A program made the position numbers and the translations under genes. The notes beneath the pieces are model-generated. The model worked only from the letters and a program-made list of their open reading frames with translations. It was not told the DNA's origin and made no database searches. This document shows, in pieces, positions 21,478 through 29,440 of a stretch of 46,628 bases of DNA (the first letter of the stretch is position 1; each line of letters begins with the position of its first letter). The stretch is from JBGQOJ01 sp052119585 (GTDB lineage: Bacteria > Pseudomonadota > Alphaproteobacteria > Rhodobacterales > Rhodobacteraceae). The stretch lies in contig NZ_JBGQOJ010000023.1 in NCBI RefSeq assembly GCF_052119585.1, forward strand, positions 1 to 46,628, given 5' to 3'.

Positions 21478-23484
21478 ATGCCCCGTATGGATCCCCGCTA
21501 TGGCGTGCTGTTTGAACCTGTGCGCATCGGCCCTGTCACTGCGCCAAACCGGTTTTATCAGGTCCCGCACTGCACCGGCATCGCAGATCGCGCCCCTGCC
21601 GACGTGGCCGCCATGCGCGAGATGAAGGCGATGGGAGGCTGGGGCGTGGTTTGCACCGAGAATATCGAAATTTCGCAGGATGCAGATATCTCGCCCTATC
21701 CCGCCCTGCGGTTTTCCAGTGACGCAGACATTGCGCGCCAGGCTCGCATGGCAGATCTGGTGCACAAGCATGGCGCGCTTGCAGGGGCAGAACTGGCGCA
21801 TATGGGGCTTTATTCAGCCAATCGCACGTCACGGCGGCCCAGCATCGGCCCGTCATCGCGTTTGCTGATCGAGGCAATCGAGCCGGTTCAGGCCCGCGCG
21901 ATGGACAAATCTGACATCCGCACCCTGCGCCAAGATCACCGCGCCGCTGCCTTGCGCGCCAAGGCGGCAGGGTTCGATATCATCTATGTCTATGCCAGCC
22001 ACAATTTGTCCATCGCCTCGCATTTTCTGGCCCGGCGCTTCAACGACCGCAGCGACGAATATGGCGGCAGTCTGGAAAACCGCGCCCGGCTGTTGCGCGA
22101 ACTGCTGGAGGATACCAAGGAGGCGGTCGGGGATCGCTGTGCCGTGGCGCTGCGTTTCGCCGTGGAAGAGTTCCTTGGCCCGGATGGGTTGACCCACGAT
22201 GGCGAAGGGGCAGAGGTGGTTGAACTGCTGAAAGACCTGCCCGATCTTTGGGACGTCAACCTTTCTGATTGGTCAAACGACAGCCAAACCGCGCGGTTTT
22301 CGCAAGAAGGCTATCAAGAGCCGTTCGTGCGATTTGTTAAACAGATCACCGGCAAGCCGGTTGTAGGCGTGGGGCGCTTTACCTCACCCGATACCATGGT
22401 CAGCCAGATCAGGCGGGGCTTACTGGATTTCATCGGGGCCGCGCGGCCTTCGATTGCCGACCCGTTCCTGCCGCTAAAGATTGCCGAAGGCCGCATCGAC
22501 GATATTCGCGAATGTATTGGCTGCAATATCTGCCTGTCGTGCGAAAACAGCTTTGTGCCAATCCGTTGTACGCAGAACCCCACGATGATGGAGGAAGGCC
22601 GCGCCGGTTGGCATCCTGAAATCATGCCCGCCCGCCGCTCTGACGATCGGGTATTGATTGTAGGCGGCGGGCCCGCGGGGCTCGAATGTGCGCTGTCATT
22701 GGCCCGGCGCGGCCATCACGTCACTCTGGCCGAAGCCCGCGACGGCTTTGGCGGTCGGGTGTCGCGCGAAGCGGCCTTGCCGGGCATCGCGGCGTGGGGG
22801 CGGGTGCGCGACTACCGTCTGGGCCAGTTGGTCAAGCTGCCCAATGTCGAACTCTACCCCGGCAGCCGGATGGAGGTTGCCGATATTCTGGGCTTTGGGG
22901 CCAAACGCGTCGTAATCGCCACCGGGGCAACATGGCGGCCTGCGGTCATGGCCCGCGACGGGCGGCGCGGTGCGGACTTGGACATCCCCGTTCTGACACC
23001 GGATGACATCATGGACGGCCTGTGCCCGCAGGGGCGGATTTTGGTGCATGACACCGAAGGCGGCTATATCGGCGGCCTGATCGCGGAAAAGCTGCAACTG
23101 TCCGGGGCAAGCGTGACCTTTTCCACCCCGGCGCTAACCCATTCGGGGTTCCTCAGCCTGACGCTGGAACAAGACCGCGTGCTGCGCCGCCTGACAGGTC
23201 TTGGCGTCGCGCTGATGGCGGGGCGCGAATTGTCAGTGGGCCTGAACGGTCGGGTACAGCTGGTATCGGTCCTTGGAGGTGATCCGCTGGACTGCGCTGT
23301 GGATCATCTGGTGGTGGTGGCCGATCGGGTGCCTGCGGATAGGCTTTCGCAACAGTTGCTATCAGACCCCGCCAACCTGGCCGAGGCCGGGATCAAATCG
23401 GTTGATCCTGTGGGCGACTGCGTCGCACCGGGCCTGATTGCACACGCCATATATGCGGCTCACCGGTTGGCGCGGAGTTTCTGA
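21478..23484 (+). CDS. 6-S-cysteinyl-FMN/[4Fe-4S] amine dehydrogenase (TMADH/histamine dehydrogenase family)
   Basis: This 668-residue protein aligns by eye along trimethylamine dehydrogenase (TMADH). An FMN TIM barrel is followed by a [4Fe-4S] segment and two nucleotide-binding domains (VLIVGGGPAGLECA at about 392). Cys32 in VPHC matches the cysteine covalently bound to FMN. C346, C349, C352 and C364 match the iron-sulfur ligands. Y172, H175 and D268 match the catalytic triad Y169/H172/D267. Of the aromatic bowl that holds trimethylamine, W265 is kept but Tyr60 becomes N62 and Trp355 becomes E356. Histamine dehydrogenase has a similar Gln/Trp/Asp set. I infer oxidative deamination or demethylation of a more polar or dicationic amine. 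An AAAGG site precedes ATG 21478; ATG 21463 overlapping the permease stop is the alternative start. Confidence 0.88.
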   Translation: MPRMDPRYGVLFEPVRIGPVTAPNRFYQVPHCTGIADRAPADVAAMREMKAMGGWGVVCTENIEISQDADISPYPALRFSSDADIARQARMADLVHKHGALAGAELAHMGLYSANRTSRRPSIGPSSRLLIEAIEPVQARAMDKSDIRTLRQDHRAAALRAKAAGFDIIYVYASHNLSIASHFLARRFNDRSDEYGGSLENRARLLRELLEDTKEAVGDRCAVALRFAVEEFLGPDGLTHDGEGAEVVELLKDLPDLWDVNLSDWSNDSQTARFSQEGYQEPFVRFVKQITGKPVVGVGRFTSPDTMVSQIRRGLLDFIGAARPSIADPFLPLKIAEGRIDDIRECIGCNICLSCENSFVPIRCTQNPTMMEEGRAGWHPEIMPARRSDDRVLIVGGGPAGLECALSLARRGHHVTLAEARDGFGGRVSREAALPGIAAWGRVRDYRLGQLVKLPNVELYPGSRMEVADILGFGAKRVVIATGATWRPAVMARDGRRGADLDIPVLTPDDIMDGLCPQGRILVHDTEGGYIGGLIAEKLQLSGASVTFSTPALTHSGFLSLTLEQDRVLRRLTGLGVALMAGRELSVGLNGRVQLVSVLGGDPLDCAVDHLVVVADRVPADRLSQQLLSDPANLAEAGIKSVDPVGDCVAPGLIAHAIYAAHRLARSF

Positions 23485-23839
23485 CCTGCAAATGCATCGT
23501 GTCTTGCTGTTCACGCGGCGCGGTTAACTTCATTTGTTGCCGTACAACCGGCGCAGAAAAAAGATGATCGAGACACTGGGACGTATCGAACCCTGCCTTT
23601 TCTAGGAATTCAGACCAGCCGAACCGGCTGATCTCGTTCTTGAAATTCCAGCGCGCCTAAGTACGCCTGTGCCGCAGCTTGGATCCGGAGAGCAGCTCTG
23701 CTGAAACCCAGTCGTGCGTTGATCTGGTATAGGACTTAGGCTCCCTGAAAAAACTGTGCCAGTCTCCAATCGGCTGCGGATCGCAACTGAAATTTCACGT
23801 ATAAGCCATTCACTGCTATTCTCTCGCCTTTCTGTTCAG
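23485..23839. other. intergenic region between convergent catabolic units, possible coding remnant
   Basis: About 355 bp. The two flanking transcription units converge here. No intact gene is seen. On the minus strand parts read like degraded coding sequence (for example RFGWSEFLEKAGFDTSQC, near 23560-23640) but are broken by stops, and I cannot name the parent. An IR-like GCCGAACCGGCTGA lies near 23620. No convincing T-tailed terminator was found. Confidence 0.4.
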
Positions 23840-24616
23840 TCAAGGTTTTGGGTCGGGATTCTCGGTGTGACCATCAATGGCAAGGATCTGCCCCGAGATC
23901 CGCGCACCCGCATCTGATGCCAGAAACACCGCCATCGCGGCCACATCCTGCGGGCGTGCAAAGACCCGAAGCGAAGTACCAGCCTCGTAGGCCTTGCGAA
24001 TGATGTCAGCTGTGGTCCCTTTTACCACTGCTTCGCGTTCAATCACGCCGTCGATCCGAGGGCCTTCGACGCAGCCGGGGGCGATGACATTAGCGCGGAT
24101 GCCGTAAGGCCCTGCCTCCATTGCAACCGTCTTCATCAGGCCATTGATAGCCCATTTCGCCGCGACATAGGGCGCTCGGTAAGGGGATCCAAACTGCCCC
24201 GCAGTCGAACCGGTAAAGATGATGCTGCCATTTCCTGCCGCTTTCATCATCGGCAAAGCGCCCTGCGCTGCAAGCAGAGCGCCACCCAGGTTGACGGCAA
24301 GGCACCGCTGAAATGCGGCAAAGTCCTGATCCTCGACGAGTGCGGTCGTCCCGGGCGTTCCTGCATTGGGGCACAAAGTGTCAAGACCGCCCCAGGTCTT
24401 TTGAACGCGCTGGAATAGCTCTGACATGGCAACTGGGTCGGCCACATTGAGGCAATCGCGCTGCCATTCCGTCGGACAGCTATCCAAAGCACTTTGTGAG
24501 ATATCAGTGATCCAAACTCTCGCACCGGTTGCCGCGAAGGCTTCGGCCATGGCCCGCCCTATGCCCGAACCTCCGGCAGTGATCAGTACTGTCGAACCGG
24601 CCCGCGCATCATTCAT
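23840..24616 (-). CDS. short-chain dehydrogenase/reductase (SDR), last gene of the dmd-like cluster
   Basis: This classical SDR of 258 residues has the cofactor motif TAGGSGIG (13-20), NAG (84-86) and the catalytic residues S137, Y150 and K154 (YVAAK). Its C-terminus (ASDAGARISGQILAIDGH) is the usual FabG-like end. The usual TGG is TAGG here, a mild variant. The start ATG at 24614-24616 overlaps the end of the crotonase gene by 8 bp, so the two are coupled. A likely role is NAD(P)-dependent oxidation of a hydroxyacyl or alcohol intermediate; the substrate is unknown. Confidence 0.88.
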   Translation of the reverse strand: MNDARAGSTVLITAGGSGIGRAMAEAFAATGARVWITDISQSALDSCPTEWQRDCLNVADPVAMSELFQRVQKTWGGLDTLCPNAGTPGTTALVEDQDFAAFQRCLAVNLGGALLAAQGALPMMKAAGNGSIIFTGSTAGQFGSPYRAPYVAAKWAINGLMKTVAMEAGPYGIRANVIAPGCVEGPRIDGVIEREAVVKGTTADIIRKAYEAGTSLRVFARPQDVAAMAVFLASDAGARISGQILAIDGHTENPDPKP

Positions 24617-25415
24617 TTGGCCGCACCCTCGCTGCGGTCTTGTTGGCAAAAGCCTCCAACCTGGCTCGCGCCTCTGGCTGCGTGTTGACCACGCCAGCCA
24701 CGCAGGCTTCAGCATAGGCGGCATCCAGTGGCGACATGTTCTGCATGTGGCTGATGGCAGAGCAAATGGCGAAATTGGTCAAAGGCAGGTTTTGTGCCGC
24801 CTTGTGGGCCAGATTCAGTGCGTGGTCTAAGCTGGACCCTTCTACGAGATATTGCGCAAGGCCAAGATCCACGGCCTCTTGGCCCTGATAAACCCGGCCT
24901 GTCAGCATCATGTCAATCATCCGCGCCTTGCCAACCAGACCGGCCACCCTGATTGTCGCCCCGCCCCCAGTAAAGAGGCCGCGCTGCCCCTCGGGCAATG
25001 CGAAATAGGTGGTCTTGTCGGCCACGCGGATATGTGCCGAACTCGCCAGTTCCAGCCCGCCGCCCACGACCGCGCCTTTCAGCGCGGCGATGACAGGAAC
25101 CCCGCCATACTCCATTTTGTTGAAAGCCTCGTGCCAGCGCAGGCAAAGATGCCAAAACGCGGCCGGACTACGGTCTGCCGTGTGATGCTCGATCAGGTCC
25201 AGCCCGGCGCAGAAATGATCCCCCGATCCGGCCAGCACGATGGCGCGGACGTCTGCGCGCGGAGCGGTGGAGAAAAACGTGACCAGCTCTTCGATCGTAT
25301 CCGAATCCAATGCGTTGCGTTTGTGCGGGCGGTTGATGGTCACGACATGAACCCCATCATCGTGGGCTTCGATAGCAAGGTTCGTGTAGTGCGATGGGTC
25401 GATCTGGATGGCCAT
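24609..25415 (-). CDS. enoyl-CoA hydratase/crotonase family protein, DmdD-like
   Basis: This 268-residue crotonase has the oxyanion-hole segments HFCAGLDL (67-74) and GAVVGGGLELA (114-124). Two glutamates stand in catalytic positions: E122 (GGGLELA) and E142 (ALPEGQRG). As I recall, methylthioacryloyl-CoA hydratase DmdD of Ruegeria uses Glu121 and Glu141 in a 267-residue protein, so length and spacing fit, but ordinary hydratases share the pair. The ATG at 25413-25415 has AGGA about 8 nt upstream; an upstream TTG start is possible. It lies downstream of a DmdC-like dehydrogenase, which would supply an enoyl-CoA. Confidence 0.85.
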   Translation of the reverse strand: MAIQIDPSHYTNLAIEAHDDGVHVVTINRPHKRNALDSDTIEELVTFFSTAPRADVRAIVLAGSGDHFCAGLDLIEHHTADRSPAAFWHLCLRWHEAFNKMEYGGVPVIAALKGAVVGGGLELASSAHIRVADKTTYFALPEGQRGLFTGGGATIRVAGLVGKARMIDMMLTGRVYQGQEAVDLGLAQYLVEGSSLDHALNLAHKAAQNLPLTNFAICSAISHMQNMSPLDAAYAEACVAGVVNTQPEARARLEAFANKTAARVRPNE

Positions 25416-25467
25416 GGATGCGGTCCTATTCAAAAAGTGAAGGAGGGGGCAGATGCACTCTGCCGGG

Positions 25468-27207
25468 TCAGAATGTTACGCCAAGAAGACTTGCCGCGCC
25501 CTGCGTGACGCGGGACCGCTGAAGGTCAACCTCTGGCAGGATGTGGTGGGCGTAGAACTGCGCTGTGGCGATTTTGGTCGCCATGAACGCGCCGTCTTCG
25601 CCGCGCGCCAGCGCCGCTTCGGCCACGAGTACAGACCGTGCCATTTGCCACCCAGCCACAAGATTGCCAGCCAACATCAGAAAGGGCACCGCCCCGGCAT
25701 AGGCAGCGTTTGCATCGGCGGGCGCGACCGCAATCAAATGGGCGATGGTGGCCTCAAAGGCGCTGCGGGCATCGGCAAGCCGCGCGCCAATCTCTTGCGC
25801 CACGGATGAGCCGGTCTGCAGTTGTTGTTCCGTCACGGCGATCATCGCGGCGATGCGTCTCGCGACCGCGCCGCCGTCGCGTAGCGTTTTGCGGCCAAGA
25901 AAATCGTTGGCCTGAATGGAAGTTGTGCCTTCATAGATCGGCAGGATGCGTGCATCGCGGTAGTGCTGTGCCGCCCCGGTGTCCTCGATGAAGCCCATGC
26001 CGCCATGGATTTGCACGCCCAGCGAGGCGGTCTCCACCCCTTTTTCGGTGCAAAACCCCTTGACCAGCGGCACAAGGAACTCGGCCAAAGCCAAGGCTTC
26101 AGCGCGCTGTTCGGGCGTGCCTGCGGTCTCGGCCCGATCTTGGCATCCGGCAGCAAAGGTGGCCAGTGCGCGGCACCCTTCGGTCATGGCGCGCATCTGG
26201 GCCAGCATGCGGCGCACATCGGGGTGATGAATAATGGCGACCGCCTCGGGCGCGCTGCCATCAACGGGGCGGCCCTGATGGCGGGTCTTGGCGTAAGACA
26301 ACGCCAACTGATAGGCGCGCTCGCCAATGGCCACGCCCTGAACGCCCACAGCAAAGCGGGCGGCGTTCATCATGGTGAACATGTATTCCAATCCGGCGTT
26401 TTCGCGCCCGATCAAAAACCCGGTCGCACCTTCGAACGCCAGCACGCATGTCGGGCTGGCCCGGACGCCCAGTTTGTGTTCGATGCTTTGGCAGCAGACA
26501 GCGTTCGGTGTGCCATCCTCCACCAACCTTTTGGGTACCAGAAACAGGCTTATACCCTTGATGCCCTTAGGCGCATCCGGTGTGCGGGCCAGCACAAGAT
26601 GGATGATGTTCTCTGTCAGATCATGCTCACCATAAGTAATGAAAATCTTGGTGCCGGTAATCTGATAGCTGCCATCGGCTTGACACTCGGCGCGGGTTCT
26701 CAGCAACGCCAGATCACTGCCCGCCTGCGGTTCGGTCAGGTTCATCGTGCCGGTCCATGTGCCCGACACCAGCTTGGGCAGATAGCTCTGCTGCATCTGC
26801 GGCGACCCAAAGTGGCGCAGGGCTTCGATCGCGCCGTCGGTCAACAAGGGACATAGCGCGAAACTCATATTGGCGGCGTTGATGATTTCACCAGCAGCAG
26901 CTCCAACCGCACGGGGCAAATCCTGCCCGCCATACTCGGACGGATGCACCAAGCCCTGCCAGCCCATCGCCATGAACTTGGCATAAGCCTGAGGGAAACC
27001 GGACGGCGTGTGAACCTGCCCCCCCTCGCAGCGCGATCCTGCCCTATCACCCGGCGCGTTCAGGGGCGCAATTTCCTCGACACAAAAGCGGCTGAATTCC
27101 TCTAGAACTGCCGCCGCGATCTCAAGGTCATGCGCCGGTTCGCCAGACCACGGCGCGATATTCGCGATGTTGAACAGCAGGTCTTTGACCGGCGCTTCGA
27201 ATGTCAT
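25468..27207 (-). CDS. acyl-CoA dehydrogenase, DmdC-like (long form)
   Basis: This 579-residue acyl-CoA dehydrogenase belongs to the long subclass that includes methylmercaptopropionyl-CoA dehydrogenase DmdC. It has TEPQAGSDL (158-166), the FAD/substrate segments, IHGGMGFIEDTGAAQHYRDARI (400-421), and the catalytic base E426 in PIYEGTTSIQ. A C-terminal helical extension of about 130 residues distinguishes this subclass from the usual 380-residue enzymes. It should form an enoyl-CoA with electrons passed to ETF. The start overlaps the stop of the ligase remnant as ATGA (27204-27207). Neighbours with DmdA-, DmdB- and DmdD-like proteins support the DmdC comparison; the substrate may still differ. 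Confidence 0.88.
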   Translation of the reverse strand: MTFEAPVKDLLFNIANIAPWSGEPAHDLEIAAAVLEEFSRFCVEEIAPLNAPGDRAGSRCEGGQVHTPSGFPQAYAKFMAMGWQGLVHPSEYGGQDLPRAVGAAAGEIINAANMSFALCPLLTDGAIEALRHFGSPQMQQSYLPKLVSGTWTGTMNLTEPQAGSDLALLRTRAECQADGSYQITGTKIFITYGEHDLTENIIHLVLARTPDAPKGIKGISLFLVPKRLVEDGTPNAVCCQSIEHKLGVRASPTCVLAFEGATGFLIGRENAGLEYMFTMMNAARFAVGVQGVAIGERAYQLALSYAKTRHQGRPVDGSAPEAVAIIHHPDVRRMLAQMRAMTEGCRALATFAAGCQDRAETAGTPEQRAEALALAEFLVPLVKGFCTEKGVETASLGVQIHGGMGFIEDTGAAQHYRDARILPIYEGTTSIQANDFLGRKTLRDGGAVARRIAAMIAVTEQQLQTGSSVAQEIGARLADARSAFEATIAHLIAVAPADANAAYAGAVPFLMLAGNLVAGWQMARSVLVAEAALARGEDGAFMATKIATAQFYAHHILPEVDLQRSRVTQGAASLLGVTF

Positions 27208-27572
27208 GGCTGGAACCCCATCTCGTGCGCTTTTGCCCACAGAATGAACTTCTGGATTTTGCCGGGAGCGGTTTTGGGAAAGGTGCGGAGCGCCCAGGTT
27301 TTCGGTGCATTGAAATGCGCGATGATGTTGCGGCAAAAGGCGATGACCTCGGCCTGAGTGACGCGGTGGGCGGCCATCTCCGACAGATCGGGTGGCGGCA
27401 AGGCCCGACCCGCAACCGTCTCGATCGCCCGAAGATAAGTGTGGCGGTGGCGATAGATTGCCGTCTTGGGTCGCCCTGAGGTGCCCGAAGGATCATTCAA
27501 CGCAGGTGCCTGCCACTCGTCTGCGGGCAACCGCAGCGCGCGCTCTGGATTGATTGCCCGGATCACCCTCAT
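27204..27572 (-). pseudogene. collapsed acyl-CoA synthetase: AMP-binding motif fused to the C-terminal domain
   Basis: The 122-residue frame reads LPADEWQAPALNDPSGTSGRPKTAIYRHRHTYLRAI. This is the phosphate-loop region (TSGTTGxPKG) of an acyl-CoA synthetase, missing the invariant Gly after Lys. It then jumps to VIAFCRNIIAHFNAPKTWALRTFPKTAPGKIQKFILW, the C-terminal domain with its catalytic Lys motif. In full-length ligases these are roughly 300 residues apart, and the N-terminal domain is missing too. The frame remains open and keeps ATGA overlaps with both neighbours (27569-27572 and 27204-27207), so it may still be translated. It cannot be an active ligase. The intact ligase at 33707-35317 could cover the lost activity. 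Confidence 0.85.
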
Positions 27573-28069
27573 GTCGCCGACCACTTCCCCAACCGGGTCA
27601 AAAAGGCATCAAGGGGTGCGCCGGGGTCACGATTGCCCGCAAGGTCCAACTTGGCAAAGTCGATCATCGCGACTTCGTGTGCATAAATCAGGTCCATGCC
27701 GTCGAACACCTCTTGTGGCGCAATGACTTTCAGGCCGGCGAATTCGTCCAGATAAGCCGGATACTCGCGGACCATCTCCTCCATGGCCGCCTCCCAGGAC
27801 TGAATGGGATTGGCGAGGGCTTCCTCTCGCCCGGACTCGCGAAGGGCGGCAAGGTCGGGCGGGATCACGCCAAGGGCCTTTGCCAAGGGACGCAGGGCCG
27901 CTTCCATGCAGTTTTCGATTAGGGCGATCTTTTCCCAGATCGCGGCGCGTCGCGGGTCGGGTTCGGCCGTGGCGAAGGTTGCGAAGTAGGTTTCGCCCGA
28001 AACCTCATCCGCATAGGAAAGGGCAAAGCCTTCGGCGAAGGTCGCGAATGTCCGTGCAACAATGGTCAT
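27569..28069 (-). CDS. unknown helical protein (166 aa) in the dmd-like cluster
   Basis: I do not recognise this 166-residue, probably all-helical protein. Notable segments are SYADEVSGETYFATFATAEPD, an IALIENCMEAALRPLAKALG helix, and MDLIYAHEVAMIDFAKLDLAGN near the end. Glu and His spaced in helices (ALIEN, YAHE) vaguely recall ferritin-like proteins, but I see no convincing diiron motif set. It is coupled by 4-bp overlaps to the FAD oxidoreductase upstream (28066-28069) and the ligase remnant downstream, so a role in the same pathway, for example as a small subunit or chaperone, is plausible. Confidence 0.7.
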   Translation of the reverse strand: MTIVARTFATFAEGFALSYADEVSGETYFATFATAEPDPRRAAIWEKIALIENCMEAALRPLAKALGVIPPDLAALRESGREEALANPIQSWEAAMEEMVREYPAYLDEFAGLKVIAPQEVFDGMDLIYAHEVAMIDFAKLDLAGNRDPGAPLDAFLTRLGKWSAT

Positions 28070-29433
28070 TGAATGCGAACCCCCTGCCGGATCAACTCGC
28101 GCTGGACAGCATCCATGTCGACCATATCCACGTCACAGTTGGACTTCACCGCCTGCGCTGCGGCAACGCCCGCGCCCTGACCGGCCACGGCACAGCAGGC
28201 CATGTTGCGCGTTGCCGCATGGGCCACCATGTCGCCGCCAATCGCCCGGCCTGCGACCAGAAGGCCCTTGATCCCTTTCGGCAGCATCGAGCGGTAGGGG
28301 ATATGCATGTAGCGACCCGTGGTCGGGATGATCAGGATACCGTAGCCGTCGATGAATTCGGGGTAGATGCCGATGGTATCCTCGAACCTGCCTTGGTGGC
28401 GCACATCCGCTTCGGTCATGTTGTAAATGGCATCAATCTTGCGGGTGTCGCGGATGCCGATGGTCATGCCGAAGTTGCGCAGCCTCACCCCTTTGCAGCC
28501 TGGCATGAAATGCCGCAGCGCCTCGATGGCAAGCATCGCCTGTTTGCGGCCCTCGACCTCTCCCCGCGTCATGCTATCGGGGTCGGTGCCATCGATCCCG
28601 GCCAGATGCACGAGGTTCATGTAGGTCAACTCGCCCGTGTCATGCATCGCACCCCAGGTACCCGCAATGGTCGTCAGATGCTTGGGGATGATGCCTTCCT
28701 CAATCGCCTTGGCGAAGGGTTTCTTGAGGAAGGGCGAGAACATGTCGTCCTCTTTCCCGTCGGTTTCCACGGTCCATTCGCCGGTGGACCAGTCCTTGTA
28801 AGTCTGCGGATCGGCCTTCACCTCGGCCATGAATTCGGCCTTGTTGACGCCTGCAAGGTGGAACATCACGGAGGCCGCCTGCATATGCTCGGACGGAGTT
28901 TTCGGCGCAGGAGCACCGCAGCGGACGGCAACATCAGCGTCCCCCGTCGCGTCGATCACCACTTTCGCAAGGATCGCCTCACGTCCCGCCTTCGATTCCA
29001 CGATGATGCCTGCGATGCGGTCACCTTCCATGACCGGGGCAACGAAAGTGCGGTGCATCATGCCATGAATGCCTGCATCTTCGACCAGCCGGTCGGCGAC
29101 CAGCTTGAAGCCTTCGCTGTCCAACTCATAGCTCAGCGATTGGCTTTCTGGCACGGCGGCGCCCATCGCCTTGGCGCGATCCTCAAATTCGCGTCCGATG
29201 CCATTGGCCTCAATGGTCGCCTCATGACGATACCAGGCCAGACCCTCGACCCCCACCACGGTGATGTTCCCGCCGTAGCAACCAAAGCGTTCAACCATGC
29301 AGACCTGCACGCCCGCGCGGGCAGCAGCCAACGCGGCGGCCAGTCCACCGGGGCCGGACCCCACGACCAGCACATCGGTGTGGTGAATGACCGGCACATG
29401 GCGAGTCGGTTCGGTTATAAAATCAAGGCTCAT
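28066..29433 (-). CDS. FAD-dependent oxidoreductase (FAD_oxidored / fumarate-reductase-like fold)
   Basis: This 455-residue flavoprotein has an N-terminal dinucleotide-binding motif VLVVGSGPGGLAAALAAARAG (22-42) and MVERFGCYGGN. An internal VVIDATGDADVAVRCG segment and the C-terminal GLLVAGRAIGGDMVAHAATRNMACCAVAGQGAG are typical of PF12831-like proteins, which usually bind FAD without a covalent His link. No iron-sulfur cysteine cluster is seen. It starts 7 bp after the DmdA-like stop and overlaps the next gene by 4 bp. It might oxidise a C-N or C-S bearing intermediate, or re-oxidise a partner; this is not resolvable here. Confidence 0.85.
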   Translation of the reverse strand: MSLDFITEPTRHVPVIHHTDVLVVGSGPGGLAAALAAARAGVQVCMVERFGCYGGNITVVGVEGLAWYRHEATIEANGIGREFEDRAKAMGAAVPESQSLSYELDSEGFKLVADRLVEDAGIHGMMHRTFVAPVMEGDRIAGIIVESKAGREAILAKVVIDATGDADVAVRCGAPAPKTPSEHMQAASVMFHLAGVNKAEFMAEVKADPQTYKDWSTGEWTVETDGKEDDMFSPFLKKPFAKAIEEGIIPKHLTTIAGTWGAMHDTGELTYMNLVHLAGIDGTDPDSMTRGEVEGRKQAMLAIEALRHFMPGCKGVRLRNFGMTIGIRDTRKIDAIYNMTEADVRHQGRFEDTIGIYPEFIDGYGILIIPTTGRYMHIPYRSMLPKGIKGLLVAGRAIGGDMVAHAATRNMACCAVAGQGAGVAAAQAVKSNCDVDMVDMDAVQRELIRQGVRIQ

Positions 29434-29440
29434 GTCAGAC

